A stretch of 51,606 nucleotides of DNA from Erysipelotrichaceae bacterium (GCA_017512885.1 JAFWEP010000044.1:1-51606); one strand, 5' to 3'. Shown: positions 8,424 to 16,705, counted from the stretch's first letter. The notes: generated by a model not told the origin, from the letters alone. Made by a program: numbers and translations.

Positions 8424-8988
8424 AGGGGATGCCCCGTTTATACTGATGATAGAGCTCTTTGTACCAGCGAAGAGCTTTTTCTTCGCCGTTCTCGCCGAGA
8501 TAGCGCAGCAGGATCTCCGTACGCTTCGCATCCTCAGGATGCATCCCGTAACGTTCCTGGGTATTCAGGAAATAGTTCAGGGGATCCCAGTCGGTATAGG
8601 CGGACTTGTTGTAGTTCTTGCAGGCCGCGATGCGGTCACAGATCGATTCCAGGAAATAATTGTCCGGCATCACCACCGGATGCAGATCGGGAGCGTTCTT
8701 GACGTTGTCTGTCCAGTACTGCCAGTGATGCTTGTTGCGGCCCTTATGGTGGATCCAGGCTTCGGCATAGCCTTTCTCATCGCGTTCCGCTACATTGGGC
8801 GAACGTACGCCGCCCTGCCAGTAATGAATGCCGTTGCTGAACTCGACATAGCTGTATTTGGAGAGATCGTGCAGCAGTCCCTGTTTCCACATTCCGCAGC
8901 GGAAACAAAGACCCATCACCAGCATCTTGTGATGATTGATCGTATGCAGATGTCCCCAGAAACGGGTCCAGAAACTTTTTTCTTCCAC
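8410..8988 (-). CDS. DUF5662 family protein
   Basis: 192-aa soluble protein that I recognise as DUF5662, a family common in gut Bacillota with no established function. It is rich in His, Trp and acidic residues: HLHTINHHKMLV, a central LLHDLSKYS that resembles an HD-type metal site, and HHKGRNKHHWQYW. The spread of His and Asp suggests a metal-binding, possibly HD-hydrolase-like fold, but that is inference. The start is GTG 8988. No Shine-Dalgarno is present; a TATAAT lies only 7 nt upstream, so the mRNA is probably leaderless. The 3-prime end overlaps comEB tail to tail by 14 bp. Confidence 0.75.
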   Translation of the reverse strand: MEEKSFWTRFWGHLHTINHHKMLVMGLCFRCGMWKQGLLHDLSKYSYVEFSNGIHYWQGGVRSPNVAERDEKGYAEAWIHHKGRNKHHWQYWTDNVKNAPDLHPVVMPDNYFLESICDRIAACKNYNKSAYTDWDPLNYFLNTQERYGMHPEDAKRTEILLRYLGENGEEKALRWYKELYHQYKRGIPFTLS

Positions 8989-8995
8989 GGGAGAT

Positions 8996-9001
8996 ATTAT
9001 A
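8996..9001 (-). promoter_or_regulatory. -10 box of the DUF5662 gene
   Basis: TATAAT on the minus strand (plus-strand ATTATA 8996-9001) is followed 7 nt later by the GTG start at 8988. Transcription would therefore begin at or within a base or two of the start codon. The -35 region is poor (AGTTCA). It shares the 52-bp interval with the divergent nusB promoter. Confidence 0.55.
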
Positions 9002-9023
9002 CCATGGAACTCAGATATTGAAC

Positions 9024-9034
9024 TGTGCTAAAAT
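9024..9034 (+). promoter_or_regulatory. Extended -10 promoter of the nusB operon
   Basis: TGTGCTAAAAT has a TG one base before the -10 hexamer TAAAAT (9029-9034). No good -35 is present at the expected distance, as often with extended -10 promoters. The expected transcription start coincides with ATG 9041. The same 11-mer with one base changed occurs before alaS and rdgB. Confidence 0.55.
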
Positions 9035-9040
9035 ATGCCT

Positions 9041-9421
9041 ATGAATCGTCACGAGATGCGGGAAAAGCTGGTATTTTCCGTCTACCAGCATATCTTATTG
9101 AAAAAAGACCTTTTTGAACAGGCGGAAGAAAACCTGGGCGGTGAACTGGAAGAAGAAGACCGTCTGTATGCCTCAGATCTGCTGAATGATCTGGAAGAGA
9201 ACGAAGAAGAGTACATCCGCGAGATCAATGCGCATCTTGTTGACTGGACCTTTGACCGTCTGAACTATGTCGATCAGGGCATCCTTTTGGTCGCTGTTGC
9301 CGAACTGAAGAAGGGGACCCTGCAGAAAGCCGTCATCGTCGATGAAGCGATCGAGATCGCCAAGAAGTACTGCGATGACGATGCCTTCCGATACATCAAC
9401 GGAGTACTGGACAATCTATGA
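9041..9421 (+). CDS. nusB: Transcription antitermination factor NusB
   Basis: All-helical RNA-binding protein that, with NusE (S10), acts in rRNA operon antitermination. 126 aa from ATG 9041 (sequence begins MNRHEMREKLVFSVYQ, which matches the family N-terminus); the in-frame ATG two codons earlier abuts the -10 box and would not be in the transcript. The C-terminus KAVIVDEAIEIAKKYCDDDAFRYINGVLDNL region is typical of the family. No Shine-Dalgarno precedes either ATG. The stop overlaps the xseA start as ATGA. It heads the nusB-xseA-xseB-ispA-dxs-recN-xerD operon. Confidence 0.92.
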   Translation: MNRHEMREKLVFSVYQHILLKKDLFEQAEENLGGELEEEDRLYASDLLNDLEENEEEYIREINAHLVDWTFDRLNYVDQGILLVAVAELKKGTLQKAVIVDEAIEIAKKYCDDDAFRYINGVLDNL

Positions 9422-10755
9422 ACCGAGCCCTCAGCGTATCGGTCCTGGTCCGTTACCTGAAGGATCTGCTCGATCAGGATAGAAACATTCAGAATATCCT
9501 CGTCGAAGGGGAGATCTCCAACTTCCGCCGCTCCCAAAGCGGTCATCTTTATTTTACCCTCAAGGATGAACGGGCAGCCGTATCCTGTATCATGTACCGC
9601 TATGCTGCCCAGCGCCTGCTGTTTCGTCCCAAGGACGGAGATCAGGTCCTCTTAAAAGGCAGTGTTTCTTTATACGAAGACAGCGGCTCCCTGCAGCTCT
9701 ATGTGCAGCAGATGCGTCCCAACGGACTGGGCGATCTTTTCCTGCGTTATGAAAAACTGCGGGCAGAACTGGCCGAGAAGGGGCTCTTTGCCCAGGAACA
9801 CAAACAGCAGAGACCTTCCTACCCGATGAACATCGCGGTCCTGACCGGAGAGAAATCTGCAGCCATGTCTGATATCAGGACCTGCTTTGCCCGCCGCTGG
9901 CCACTGGCCAAAGTCGATTACTATCCGATCCCGGTGCAGGGCAAACAGGCACCTGCCGAGATCGTAGCACAGCTAAAGGCCGTCGATCCCTTAGGCTACG
10001 ATGCGATCATCCTGGCAAGGGGCGGAGGTTCCTTTGAGGATCTCTTCTGCTTCAACGATGAAGAACTGGCGTATACGATCTATCATCTGCAGACCTTCCT
10101 GATCAGCGGCATCGGTCACGAACAGGACTTCACCATCGCCGACTTCACTGCGGACCTGCGGGCACCGACCCCGACAGCGGCGGTAGAACTGCTGACTCCG
10201 AATATCACTGATGAGCTCCAGAAGGTCAGAAAGCTGCAGAAAGAAGCGGAAAACAGCCTGCGTACGCGTCTTTTCCGGCAGGAAGAGAGACTGGAACACC
10301 TCCTTCAGAACAAAGCTCTCAGCGACGGAAAAAGCCTGCTCCGGGCGCCCCGTCAGCGCATAGAGTTTTTGCAGGGGAAGTTATATAATGTGAGCAGAAG
10401 GGAAGCCGCCCGCTCTCAGCAGATCCGCTGGCAGCTCTCCCAGATGGAGACGGCCCTGCATAACCGGAAGCGGCAGAGCGAACAGCAGCTCTCGGTACTG
10501 ACGAAACGGCAGGACAGTTCCCTTCAGCATCTCCTGCAGCAGGAAAAACAGCTCCTGAAGCGTTACGAAGCCCTCGTCTCCGCTTATTCCCGGGAGAAGA
10601 TCTTCTCCCGCGGCTACGCCCTCGTCTATGAAGAGGGGAAACTGATCAAGAGTACAGAACAGGTCGCCGAAGGGGCGCTCCTGGATATTTGTTTTGCGGA
10701 CGGAAAGCTGAAAGCTGCCGTTCAGGAGGTATTCCATGGCAAAAAAGACATTTGA
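9418..10755 (+). CDS. xseA: Exodeoxyribonuclease VII large subunit
   Basis: Catalytic subunit of exonuclease VII, which degrades single-stranded DNA into oligonucleotides in mismatch and recombination pathways. 445 aa: an N-terminal OB-fold (about 1-100, EGEISNFRRSQSGHLYFTLKD), the central nuclease domain with ARGGGSFEDLFCFNDE and GIGHEQDFTIADF, and a long coiled-coil (about 265-385) that holds the small subunits. It is translationally coupled to nusB (ATGA) and overlaps xseB by 20 nt. Length and motif set are normal. Confidence 0.96.
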   Translation: MNRALSVSVLVRYLKDLLDQDRNIQNILVEGEISNFRRSQSGHLYFTLKDERAAVSCIMYRYAAQRLLFRPKDGDQVLLKGSVSLYEDSGSLQLYVQQMRPNGLGDLFLRYEKLRAELAEKGLFAQEHKQQRPSYPMNIAVLTGEKSAAMSDIRTCFARRWPLAKVDYYPIPVQGKQAPAEIVAQLKAVDPLGYDAIILARGGGSFEDLFCFNDEELAYTIYHLQTFLISGIGHEQDFTIADFTADLRAPTPTAAVELLTPNITDELQKVRKLQKEAENSLRTRLFRQEERLEHLLQNKALSDGKSLLRAPRQRIEFLQGKLYNVSRREAARSQQIRWQLSQMETALHNRKRQSEQQLSVLTKRQDSSLQHLLQQEKQLLKRYEALVSAYSREKIFSRGYALVYEEGKLIKSTEQVAEGALLDICFADGKLKAAVQEVFHGKKDI

Positions 10756-10954
10756 GGAACAGATGAAGAGACTGGAAGAGGTCGTCGCTTTACTGGAAGA
10801 TGAGAAGACCGATCTCGATACCAGCATCCAGCTCTACGAAGAAGGGCTGAAACTCTCTGCAGCCCTGCAGAAACAGCTGAACGTATTCGAGGACCGTATC
10901 GAAGATCTGAAGAAGGAATACCGGCAGGACAGTGAACATGAAGAAGAGCTTTGA
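10736..10954 (+). CDS. xseB: Exodeoxyribonuclease VII small subunit
   Basis: 72-aa helical protein that binds the coiled-coil of XseA to form exonuclease VII. It shows the family pattern FEEQMKRLEEVVALLEDEKTDLDTSIQLYEEGLKLS. GGAGGT lies 5 nt before the ATG, inside the end of xseA. The 3-prime end overlaps the ispA start by 17 nt. Confidence 0.93.
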   Translation: MAKKTFEEQMKRLEEVVALLEDEKTDLDTSIQLYEEGLKLSAALQKQLNVFEDRIEDLKKEYRQDSEHEEEL

Positions 10955-11771
10955 AGAATACATCCAGGAGACCTTTGCCTCTTACCGTCCGGGGAAACTG
11001 ACGGAAGCCATGAACTATGCGATCAGCGGCGGAGCGCACTTCCGTCCGGAACTGATCTTTGCGGTCATCAAGGGCTTTGGCTTTGATGAAGAAGACGGTT
11101 TCCCGGCGGCTCTGGCTCTGGAGATGGTGCATTCCTATTCTCTGATCCAGGATGATATGCCCTGCATGGACAATGATGAACTGCGCCGGGGCAAGCCCAG
11201 CACACATGTTGCCTATGGGGAAGATATCGCCTTGCTGGCCAGCGATGCGCTTTTGACGCAGGCTTTCGGCATCCTGGCGGAAAGTCCCTATGATGCCGAA
11301 GCGAGACTGCACATGATCGCTGACCTTTCCCATCTGGCCGGGCTGGGCGGGATGGTCTACGGTCAGTTCCTGGACGTGACCCAGGACAGTGCCGCGATGC
11401 AGGACCGCGAAGCCCTCAATACCCTGGAGGACTACAAGACCGGTGCGCTCTTTGAAGCTGCGCTGCTTTTCGGCATGTATATCGCCGGTGATGACAGCAA
11501 TATGCCTTTCTATGAAGGTCTGGCCGTCAAGATCGGCCGCGTCTTCCAGCTGCAGGATGATCTCTTCGATCTGACCCGCACCCCGGAAGAGACCGGCAAG
11601 ACCAATTCCGACGAACGCAACAACAAGGCCACCGCTTTCTCTCTGTATACCGAAGAAGAACTGCGCCAGCAGATCGCTTCTCTCTTTGAAGACATCGACA
11701 GGGATCTGGCGAACGCTCCCTTTGACAGCGTCTTCTTACAGAAACTGATCGCCAGGATGAGGGATCGCTGA
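10938..11771 (+). CDS. ispA: Polyprenyl (farnesyl/geranyl) diphosphate synthase
   Basis: Head-to-tail prenyltransferase that condenses isopentenyl diphosphate with allylic diphosphates to farnesyl diphosphate. 277 aa from ATG 10938, chosen over an in-frame GTG at 10932 because AGGA lies 8 nt before the ATG. The first aspartate-rich motif is QDDMPCMDNDELRRG (DDx4D type) near residue 73 and the second is LQDDLFDL near 200. It sits between xseB and dxs exactly as in Bacillus, so precursor supply (dxs) and chain building (ispA) are coupled. Chain length specificity (C15 against C10 or C20) is inferred from the family. Confidence 0.92.
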   Translation: MKKSFEEYIQETFASYRPGKLTEAMNYAISGGAHFRPELIFAVIKGFGFDEEDGFPAALALEMVHSYSLIQDDMPCMDNDELRRGKPSTHVAYGEDIALLASDALLTQAFGILAESPYDAEARLHMIADLSHLAGLGGMVYGQFLDVTQDSAAMQDREALNTLEDYKTGALFEAALLFGMYIAGDDSNMPFYEGLAVKIGRVFQLQDDLFDLTRTPEETGKTNSDERNNKATAFSLYTEEELRQQIASLFEDIDRDLANAPFDSVFLQKLIARMRDR

Positions 11772-13642
11772 TGGATATCACCTCGATCAAGGATCCTTCC
11801 TTCCTGAAGGGGATGACTGTCGAAGAACTGCAGAAGACTGCGGACGAGATCCGCTCCTTTCTGATCGACAGCGTCTCCCGGACCGGCGGACACCTTTCCA
11901 GCAACCTCGGTGTCGTCGAACTGACGATCGCTCTGCACTATGTCTTCGATACACCGAATGACAGAGTCTTCTTCGATGTCGGACATCAGTGCTATACCCA
12001 TAAGATCCTGACCGGCCGGGCTGACCGTTTTGCGACCTTACGCAAATATCAGGGTCTTTCCGGTTTCCAGAAACGTCATGAGAGCCCTTATGACTGCTTT
12101 GAAGCCGGTCACTCTTCGACTTCCTTAAGCGCGGCTCTCGGCATGGCGGTCGCCCGCGACCTGAAACACGAACACTATGAGATCGTTCCGGTCATCGGGG
12201 ACGGAGCTTTGCTTTCGGGGATGTCCATGGAAGCCCTGAACCAGATCGGCTATGAGAAGCGCAAGGTGATCATCATCTTCAACGATAATGCCATGTCGAT
12301 CTCCGGCAATGTCGGAGCTTTGAGCCGTTCTCTGGCCCGTCTGCGCAATTCCCGCGGCTACAACAATCTCAAAGGTGACGTCAAGAAAGCCCTGCGCAAC
12401 CGCAAATACGGGGAAGCAGTGATCAACGGCATCCACAATTTCAAGGATACCATCAAGAAGACCGTGATCGATTCCGGTATTTTTAAGGAACTGAACCTGG
12501 AATACTACGGTCCGGTCGACGGACATAACCTGAAAGACCTGATCCGGGTCATGGAAGTCGCCAAAGAGAATGACGAACCCTGTGTCATTCATGTCGTGAC
12601 CAAGAAGGGGAAGGGCTACCTGCCGGCTGAGAATGACAACAGCGGTTTCTGGCATGGCGTAGGCCCCTTCAACAAGGAGACCGGAAAACTGCTCCGGAAC
12701 ACACCGGAAGGCTTTGCGAGCACTTCGGCGATCGCTGCCGGCAAGATCGAAGAACTGATGGGCGAAGACCAGCGCATCACCGCTTTAACTCCGGCCATGC
12801 GGCAGGGCTCCGCTCTCAACAGCATCTTTGCCCATTATCCCGACCGCAGTTTCGACTGCGGCATCGCCGAGGAACACGCGATGACCTTTGCGGCCGGTAT
12901 CGCCCTGAACGGCTGCCGTCCGTTCCTGTCGATCTATTCGACCTTCCTGCAGCGGGCTTACGACCAGCTGAACCACGATGTCTGCCGGATGGATCTGCCG
13001 GTCGTACTGGGGATCGACCGGGCCGGCCTCGTCGGTGCAGACGGCGAGACCCATCACGGCATCTACGATATCGGCATGCTGAGGCCGTTGCCGAACCTGA
13101 TCCTGGCCGAGGGAAAAGACGCTCAGGAGATGCGCGATCTGCTCGATCTCGCTTTCTCACAGCCGCATCCCTTTGCGCTGCGCTATCCGCGCTGCGATCT
13201 CCCTCTGCCGGAAAACAATGAAAAACATCCGATCGAGGTAGGAAAATGGAAGATCCTCGGAAAAAATGATACAGAGGTCAAAGCCACCATCCTGGCCTTC
13301 GGACCGGACTGTCTGAAGATCGCGGAACTGGTCGCTGCCAACGACCTCCCTTACCGGGTCGTCAACTGCCGTTTCCTGAAACCTTTTGATACCGAACTGC
13401 TGAAAGAGCTCCTGAACGAAGGGAAGCCGCTCTTCGTCTATGAACCGGAGATGTGCTGCGGCGGTTTCGGCGAAGGCGTTGCCGCCTTTGCGGCAGAGCA
13501 GGGGAAAGGGGAGCTGGTCGATGTCTCAGCGATCCCGGACCGCTATGTCCCGCAGGGCAGCGTCGCCCAGCTGCTGGAAGAACTGCAGCTCGATCTGCCA
13601 TCCTTCATGGCCCGTATAGAAAAGGTACTGCATGATCAATAG
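11771..13642 (+). CDS. dxs: 1-deoxy-D-xylulose-5-phosphate synthase
   Basis: Thiamin-diphosphate enzyme that makes DXP from pyruvate and glyceraldehyde-3-phosphate, the first step of the MEP isoprenoid pathway and a source for thiamin and pyridoxal. 623 aa, the expected length. Seen: HQCYTHKILTGR, the ThDP motif GDGALLSGM with the trailing NDNAMSIS, the catalytic-Glu region IAEEHAMTFAAG, and the C-terminal transketolase domain. It overlaps the ispA stop (TGATG) and the recN start by 11 nt. Presence of dxs shows the organism uses the MEP rather than only the mevalonate route. Confidence 0.97.
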   Translation: MDITSIKDPSFLKGMTVEELQKTADEIRSFLIDSVSRTGGHLSSNLGVVELTIALHYVFDTPNDRVFFDVGHQCYTHKILTGRADRFATLRKYQGLSGFQKRHESPYDCFEAGHSSTSLSAALGMAVARDLKHEHYEIVPVIGDGALLSGMSMEALNQIGYEKRKVIIIFNDNAMSISGNVGALSRSLARLRNSRGYNNLKGDVKKALRNRKYGEAVINGIHNFKDTIKKTVIDSGIFKELNLEYYGPVDGHNLKDLIRVMEVAKENDEPCVIHVVTKKGKGYLPAENDNSGFWHGVGPFNKETGKLLRNTPEGFASTSAIAAGKIEELMGEDQRITALTPAMRQGSALNSIFAHYPDRSFDCGIAEEHAMTFAAGIALNGCRPFLSIYSTFLQRAYDQLNHDVCRMDLPVVLGIDRAGLVGADGETHHGIYDIGMLRPLPNLILAEGKDAQEMRDLLDLAFSQPHPFALRYPRCDLPLPENNEKHPIEVGKWKILGKNDTEVKATILAFGPDCLKIAELVAANDLPYRVVNCRFLKPFDTELLKELLNEGKPLFVYEPEMCCGGFGEGVAAFAAEQGKGELVDVSAIPDRYVPQGSVAQLLEELQLDLPSFMARIEKVLHDQ

Positions 13643-15281
13643 ACTCTATATCCGTCACTATGCGATCATCGAAGAGCTGGAACTGGAATTCAGTCCCTCT
13701 TTTACCGTCTTCACCGGAGAGACCGGCGCCGGCAAATCGATCATCATCGGCGCCTTGTCATTACTGACCGGGGAAAGAGCGGATACTTCCGTCGTTTCCT
13801 ACGGCCAGGATCACTGTCTGGTCGAAGGGGTCTTTACGCCTTCCGAACACATGAAGAAGTGTCTGGAAGAAGCAGAGATCGATCTGGAAGAAGAAGTGAT
13901 CGTCAGCCGGCGGATCAGTGCCGAAGGACGCTCCAGCGCCCGTGTCAACGGTATGAGCGTGACGCTCTCCTTCCTGCAGCAGCTCTTTGCCGGGGAAGCG
14001 GACATCCACTCCCAGCGCGACAATCAGCATCTGCTCAAACGAAGCAATCATCTGCTGCTCACAGACCGTTATGCCAACAGCGAAAGACTGCGTCAGCAGT
14101 ACGGCGAAGCCTTCCGGCTCTGGAAAGAAGCCGAAAAAACCTATCAGGAGATGCTGGAGAGCGTCTACGATGACCGTGATCTGGATTATCTGCGCTATAA
14201 CCTCAAAGAACTGAACGAGGCAGCGATTTCGGAAGGGGAGGAAGAGGAACTCCTCCTGAAGGAAAAACGTCTCAGATCCAGCGAAAAGACCTTACAGAGC
14301 CTGCATCAGGCCTTTCAGTATTACGAGGAAGACGGAGGCATCTCCGAAAAGCTTTACGCTCTCTTCCATGACCTTTCCGGAGGGGAAGAACTGCAGCCTT
14401 TTGCCTCCCGCATCGAAGATCTCTACTACAGTCTCGAAGAGGAGATCAGCGGACTGCACCGCATTGCCGACAGCTATGAGAATGATGAGGACGATCTGGA
14501 TCGGGTCGAAGAACGTCTGTACCTGATCAATCGTCTGAAACGGAAATACAATACCGATGAGAAGGGCCTGCTGGAACAGAAGGGGATCCTGGAAGAGAAG
14601 ATCGCCTTCTTCGACAACAAGGAATCCTTCGTCGCGGAACAGGAGAAGAAGATCGCCCGGCTGAAGGACGAAGTCTATGCCTTAGCGAAACAGCTCAGCG
14701 ATCGGCGCAAGCAGGCAGCGCTCTCTCTGCAGAAAGACGTCCATCGCGAACTGCAGGATCTGATGATGCCCAATGTCCGCTTCTTGGTCGATATCAAAGA
14801 GAAAGATCCTGCTGAAGACGGCAGGGATGATCTGGAGTTCCTGATCTCCCTGAACAAGGGCGAAGAACCGCGTCCGCTGATCAAAGTAGCCAGCGGCGGT
14901 GAGCTCTCACGGCTCATGTTGGGGCTGAAGACCATTTTCACGCATTTAAGCGGCACAGGACTGCTGGTATTCGATGAGATCGACTCCGGTGTCTCCGGCA
15001 AAGTTGCCCTCGCTATGGGCTTAAAAATGGCTCTCATCGCAAGGGATGCCCAGGTGCTGACGATCACCCATCTCTCCAGTGTGGCTGCCTGTGCGGATGA
15101 ACACTTCCGGATCTACAAGGAAGACGATGCCTCCGCGACCCATACCCGGGTCAGCCGGCTCAGCGAAGAAGAGCGGATCGGTGAACTGGCCCGCATCAGC
15201 GGTCAGGACAGCGCTGCCGGCAGAACTGCCGCTGCCGAACTGCTGGAAAAAGCAAGGACAGAGAAGAAGGCCCAGCGATGA
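13632..15281 (+). CDS. recN: DNA repair protein RecN
   Basis: SMC-like ATPase recruited early to double-strand breaks. 549 aa: Walker A FTGETGAGKSI near residue 33, two coiled-coil arms with no SMC-type hinge domain, and C-terminal signature VASGGELSRLMLGLK plus Walker B LLVFDEIDSGVSG. AAGG precedes the ATG within the end of dxs. In Bacillus tlyA and argR lie between dxs and recN; here they are absent. It overlaps the xerD-like gene as ATGA. Confidence 0.95.
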   Translation: MINRLYIRHYAIIEELELEFSPSFTVFTGETGAGKSIIIGALSLLTGERADTSVVSYGQDHCLVEGVFTPSEHMKKCLEEAEIDLEEEVIVSRRISAEGRSSARVNGMSVTLSFLQQLFAGEADIHSQRDNQHLLKRSNHLLLTDRYANSERLRQQYGEAFRLWKEAEKTYQEMLESVYDDRDLDYLRYNLKELNEAAISEGEEEELLLKEKRLRSSEKTLQSLHQAFQYYEEDGGISEKLYALFHDLSGGEELQPFASRIEDLYYSLEEEISGLHRIADSYENDEDDLDRVEERLYLINRLKRKYNTDEKGLLEQKGILEEKIAFFDNKESFVAEQEKKIARLKDEVYALAKQLSDRRKQAALSLQKDVHRELQDLMMPNVRFLVDIKEKDPAEDGRDDLEFLISLNKGEEPRPLIKVASGGELSRLMLGLKTIFTHLSGTGLLVFDEIDSGVSGKVALAMGLKMALIARDAQVLTITHLSSVAACADEHFRIYKEDDASATHTRVSRLSEEERIGELARISGQDSAAGRTAAAELLEKARTEKKAQR

Positions 15282-16180
15282 AGATCGCAGAAGCGGTGAA
15301 ACAATACCGTATCCAGATCGAGGTCATCGAAGGCAAATCGCCCCGGACCGTCAGCAGTTATCTGCAGGATCTGCAGAAATACCTGAACTATCTGGACGAA
15401 GAAGGCATCGAGGATACGGAAGAGATCACGGAAGGGGAAGTGGAAGACTTTTTCTATTCCCTGAACGAAGGCTATGCCGCCAACAGCATCAACCGCATCA
15501 AGGTCAGCGTCCGCAGCTTCCATCGTTTTCTGAATTACCGCTATGATCTGCCCGATCCTTCCCTGAATGTACACGTGCAGAAAGGGGAGAAGCGTCTTCC
15601 GGTCTATGCGAGCGTCGAAGAGATCGACCGTCTGATGGCCGTCTTCGGCGAAGAACCGGAAGAGATCTTCGAGCATGCGCTGCTGGAAAGCATCTACGGT
15701 CTCGGACTGCGGGTCAGCGAATGTTGCAGCCTGACTCTGTCACAGGTCAATCTGAATGACGGTTTCGTCAAGGTCCTGGGCAAAGGCAGCAAGGAACGCT
15801 TGATCCCGATCCCGAAGCGTACGCTGCAGGAGATGCGCCGTTATGCCCTGGAAGTACGGCCGCTCTGGCAGAAAAAGAACAACAAAGCTTTCTTTATCAA
15901 TCATTTCGGCCGGAACATCTATTCGGTCTTCGTGCAGCGGGTCCTGAAAGAGCGCTGCATCCAGGCGGATATCCGCAAACCGATCACTCCTCATAAACTG
16001 CGTCATTCCTATGCGACGCATCTCCTGGAAGGGGGGTCGGATCTGCGGGTCATCCAGGAACTGCTGGGACACAGCGACATCTCGACGACCGAGATCTATA
16101 CCCATGTCGCCAACAAGCATCTTCGTGACAGTTATGAGAAGTTCTTTCCGTTAGCTGAAAAAAAGAAAGAAAAGGGTTGA
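15278..16180 (+). CDS. xerD: Tyrosine recombinase, XerD/XerC type
   Basis: Site-specific recombinase, probably for resolving chromosome dimers at dif. 300 aa: an N-terminal SAM-like core-binding domain (about 1-90) and a catalytic domain with the full active-site set Arg145 (GLGLRVSE), His239 and Arg242 (HKLRHSYATH), His265 (LLGHSDI) and nucleophile Tyr274 (EIYTHV). Being fused by ATGA to recN, it belongs to a repair/segregation operon. XerD and XerC cannot be told apart with certainty; no partner gene is in the window. Its stop codon lies within the -35 of the next promoter. Confidence 0.88.
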   Translation: MKIAEAVKQYRIQIEVIEGKSPRTVSSYLQDLQKYLNYLDEEGIEDTEEITEGEVEDFFYSLNEGYAANSINRIKVSVRSFHRFLNYRYDLPDPSLNVHVQKGEKRLPVYASVEEIDRLMAVFGEEPEEIFEHALLESIYGLGLRVSECCSLTLSQVNLNDGFVKVLGKGSKERLIPIPKRTLQEMRRYALEVRPLWQKKNNKAFFINHFGRNIYSVFVQRVLKERCIQADIRKPITPHKLRHSYATHLLEGGSDLRVIQELLGHSDISTTEIYTHVANKHLRDSYEKFFPLAEKKKEKG

Positions 16181-16220
16181 CAGATCCATATTATCGTTCT
16201 ATAATATCATTGTACGATAT
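16177..16220 (+). promoter_or_regulatory. Consensus promoter with overlapping dyads before the padR gene
   Basis: TTGACA (16177-16182), a 17-bp spacer and TATAAT (16200-16205) form a perfect sigma-A consensus; the TGA of xerD is part of the -35. Two dyads surround the -10: TATCGT (16192-16197) with ACGATA (16214-16219), and ATATC (16204-16208) with GATAT (16216-16220). Such symmetry over the core promoter of a repressor gene suggests autoregulation by PadR. The binding is inference. Confidence 0.7.
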
Positions 16221-16236
16221 AGAAGGGAGGATCACC

Positions 16237-16644
16237 GTGCCGAAGAAAGCGTTAGGGTCATTGACCGAACAGATGCTGTATATCCTGATGGCTTTTCGCG
16301 ATGGACCGAAGTGCGGTACGGAGATCTCCAATCTGATCAAGGAGAAGACCGGCAAACGGATCTCCATCGGACCGTCTACGCTCTATACACTGCTGGCCAA
16401 GTTCGAAGAAGCTGACTACATCATCGAGATCGACAAGGAACAGCCCGGAAGGAAGCGTACTTATGCGCTGACAAAGAAGGGGCTCAATGCCTATGCAGAA
16501 GAGGTCAGACGCTTACAGGCCTGCCTGAAGGATGCCAGATCGACTGAAGAAGCCCTGGCGCAGCGTGCGAAGACAGAGAAGAACGCACACAGCAGCAACG
16601 ATCTGAAGATGGAAGAAAAATACCGGAATCCCGGCAGTCATTAA
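16237..16644 (+). CDS. PadR family transcriptional regulator
   Basis: 135-aa winged-helix DNA-binding protein of the PadR family. The N-terminal 75 residues carry LTEQMLYILMAFRDGPKCGTEI, the helix-turn-helix with ISIGPSTLYTLLAKFEEADYI, and the wing with GRKRTYALTKKG. The C-terminal part is a short helix for dimerisation. GTG 16237 is chosen because GGGAGG lies 6 nt upstream and because the longer frame would run back through the promoter. PadR genes usually neighbour a transporter or membrane gene; here none follows, so the target is unknown. The ABC exporter at 1.7 kb, with its palindromic promoter, is a possible but untested target. Confidence 0.85.
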   Translation: MPKKALGSLTEQMLYILMAFRDGPKCGTEISNLIKEKTGKRISIGPSTLYTLLAKFEEADYIIEIDKEQPGRKRTYALTKKGLNAYAEEVRRLQACLKDARSTEEALAQRAKTEKNAHSSNDLKMEEKYRNPGSH

Positions 16645-16653
16645 GGTTCTGAG

Positions 16654-16676
16654 AGAGGGGGCTTTGCCTCCTCTTT
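16654..16676 (+). terminator. Weak terminator after padR
   Basis: AGAGGGGGC (16654-16662) pairs with GCCTCCTCT (16666-16674) through nine pairs including one G-U, with a TTT loop. Only a short T run (TTTAAC) follows, so termination may be inefficient. Confidence 0.5.
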
Positions 16677-16705
16677 AACGTTGTCAGTATCCTGCATATA
16701 AATGT

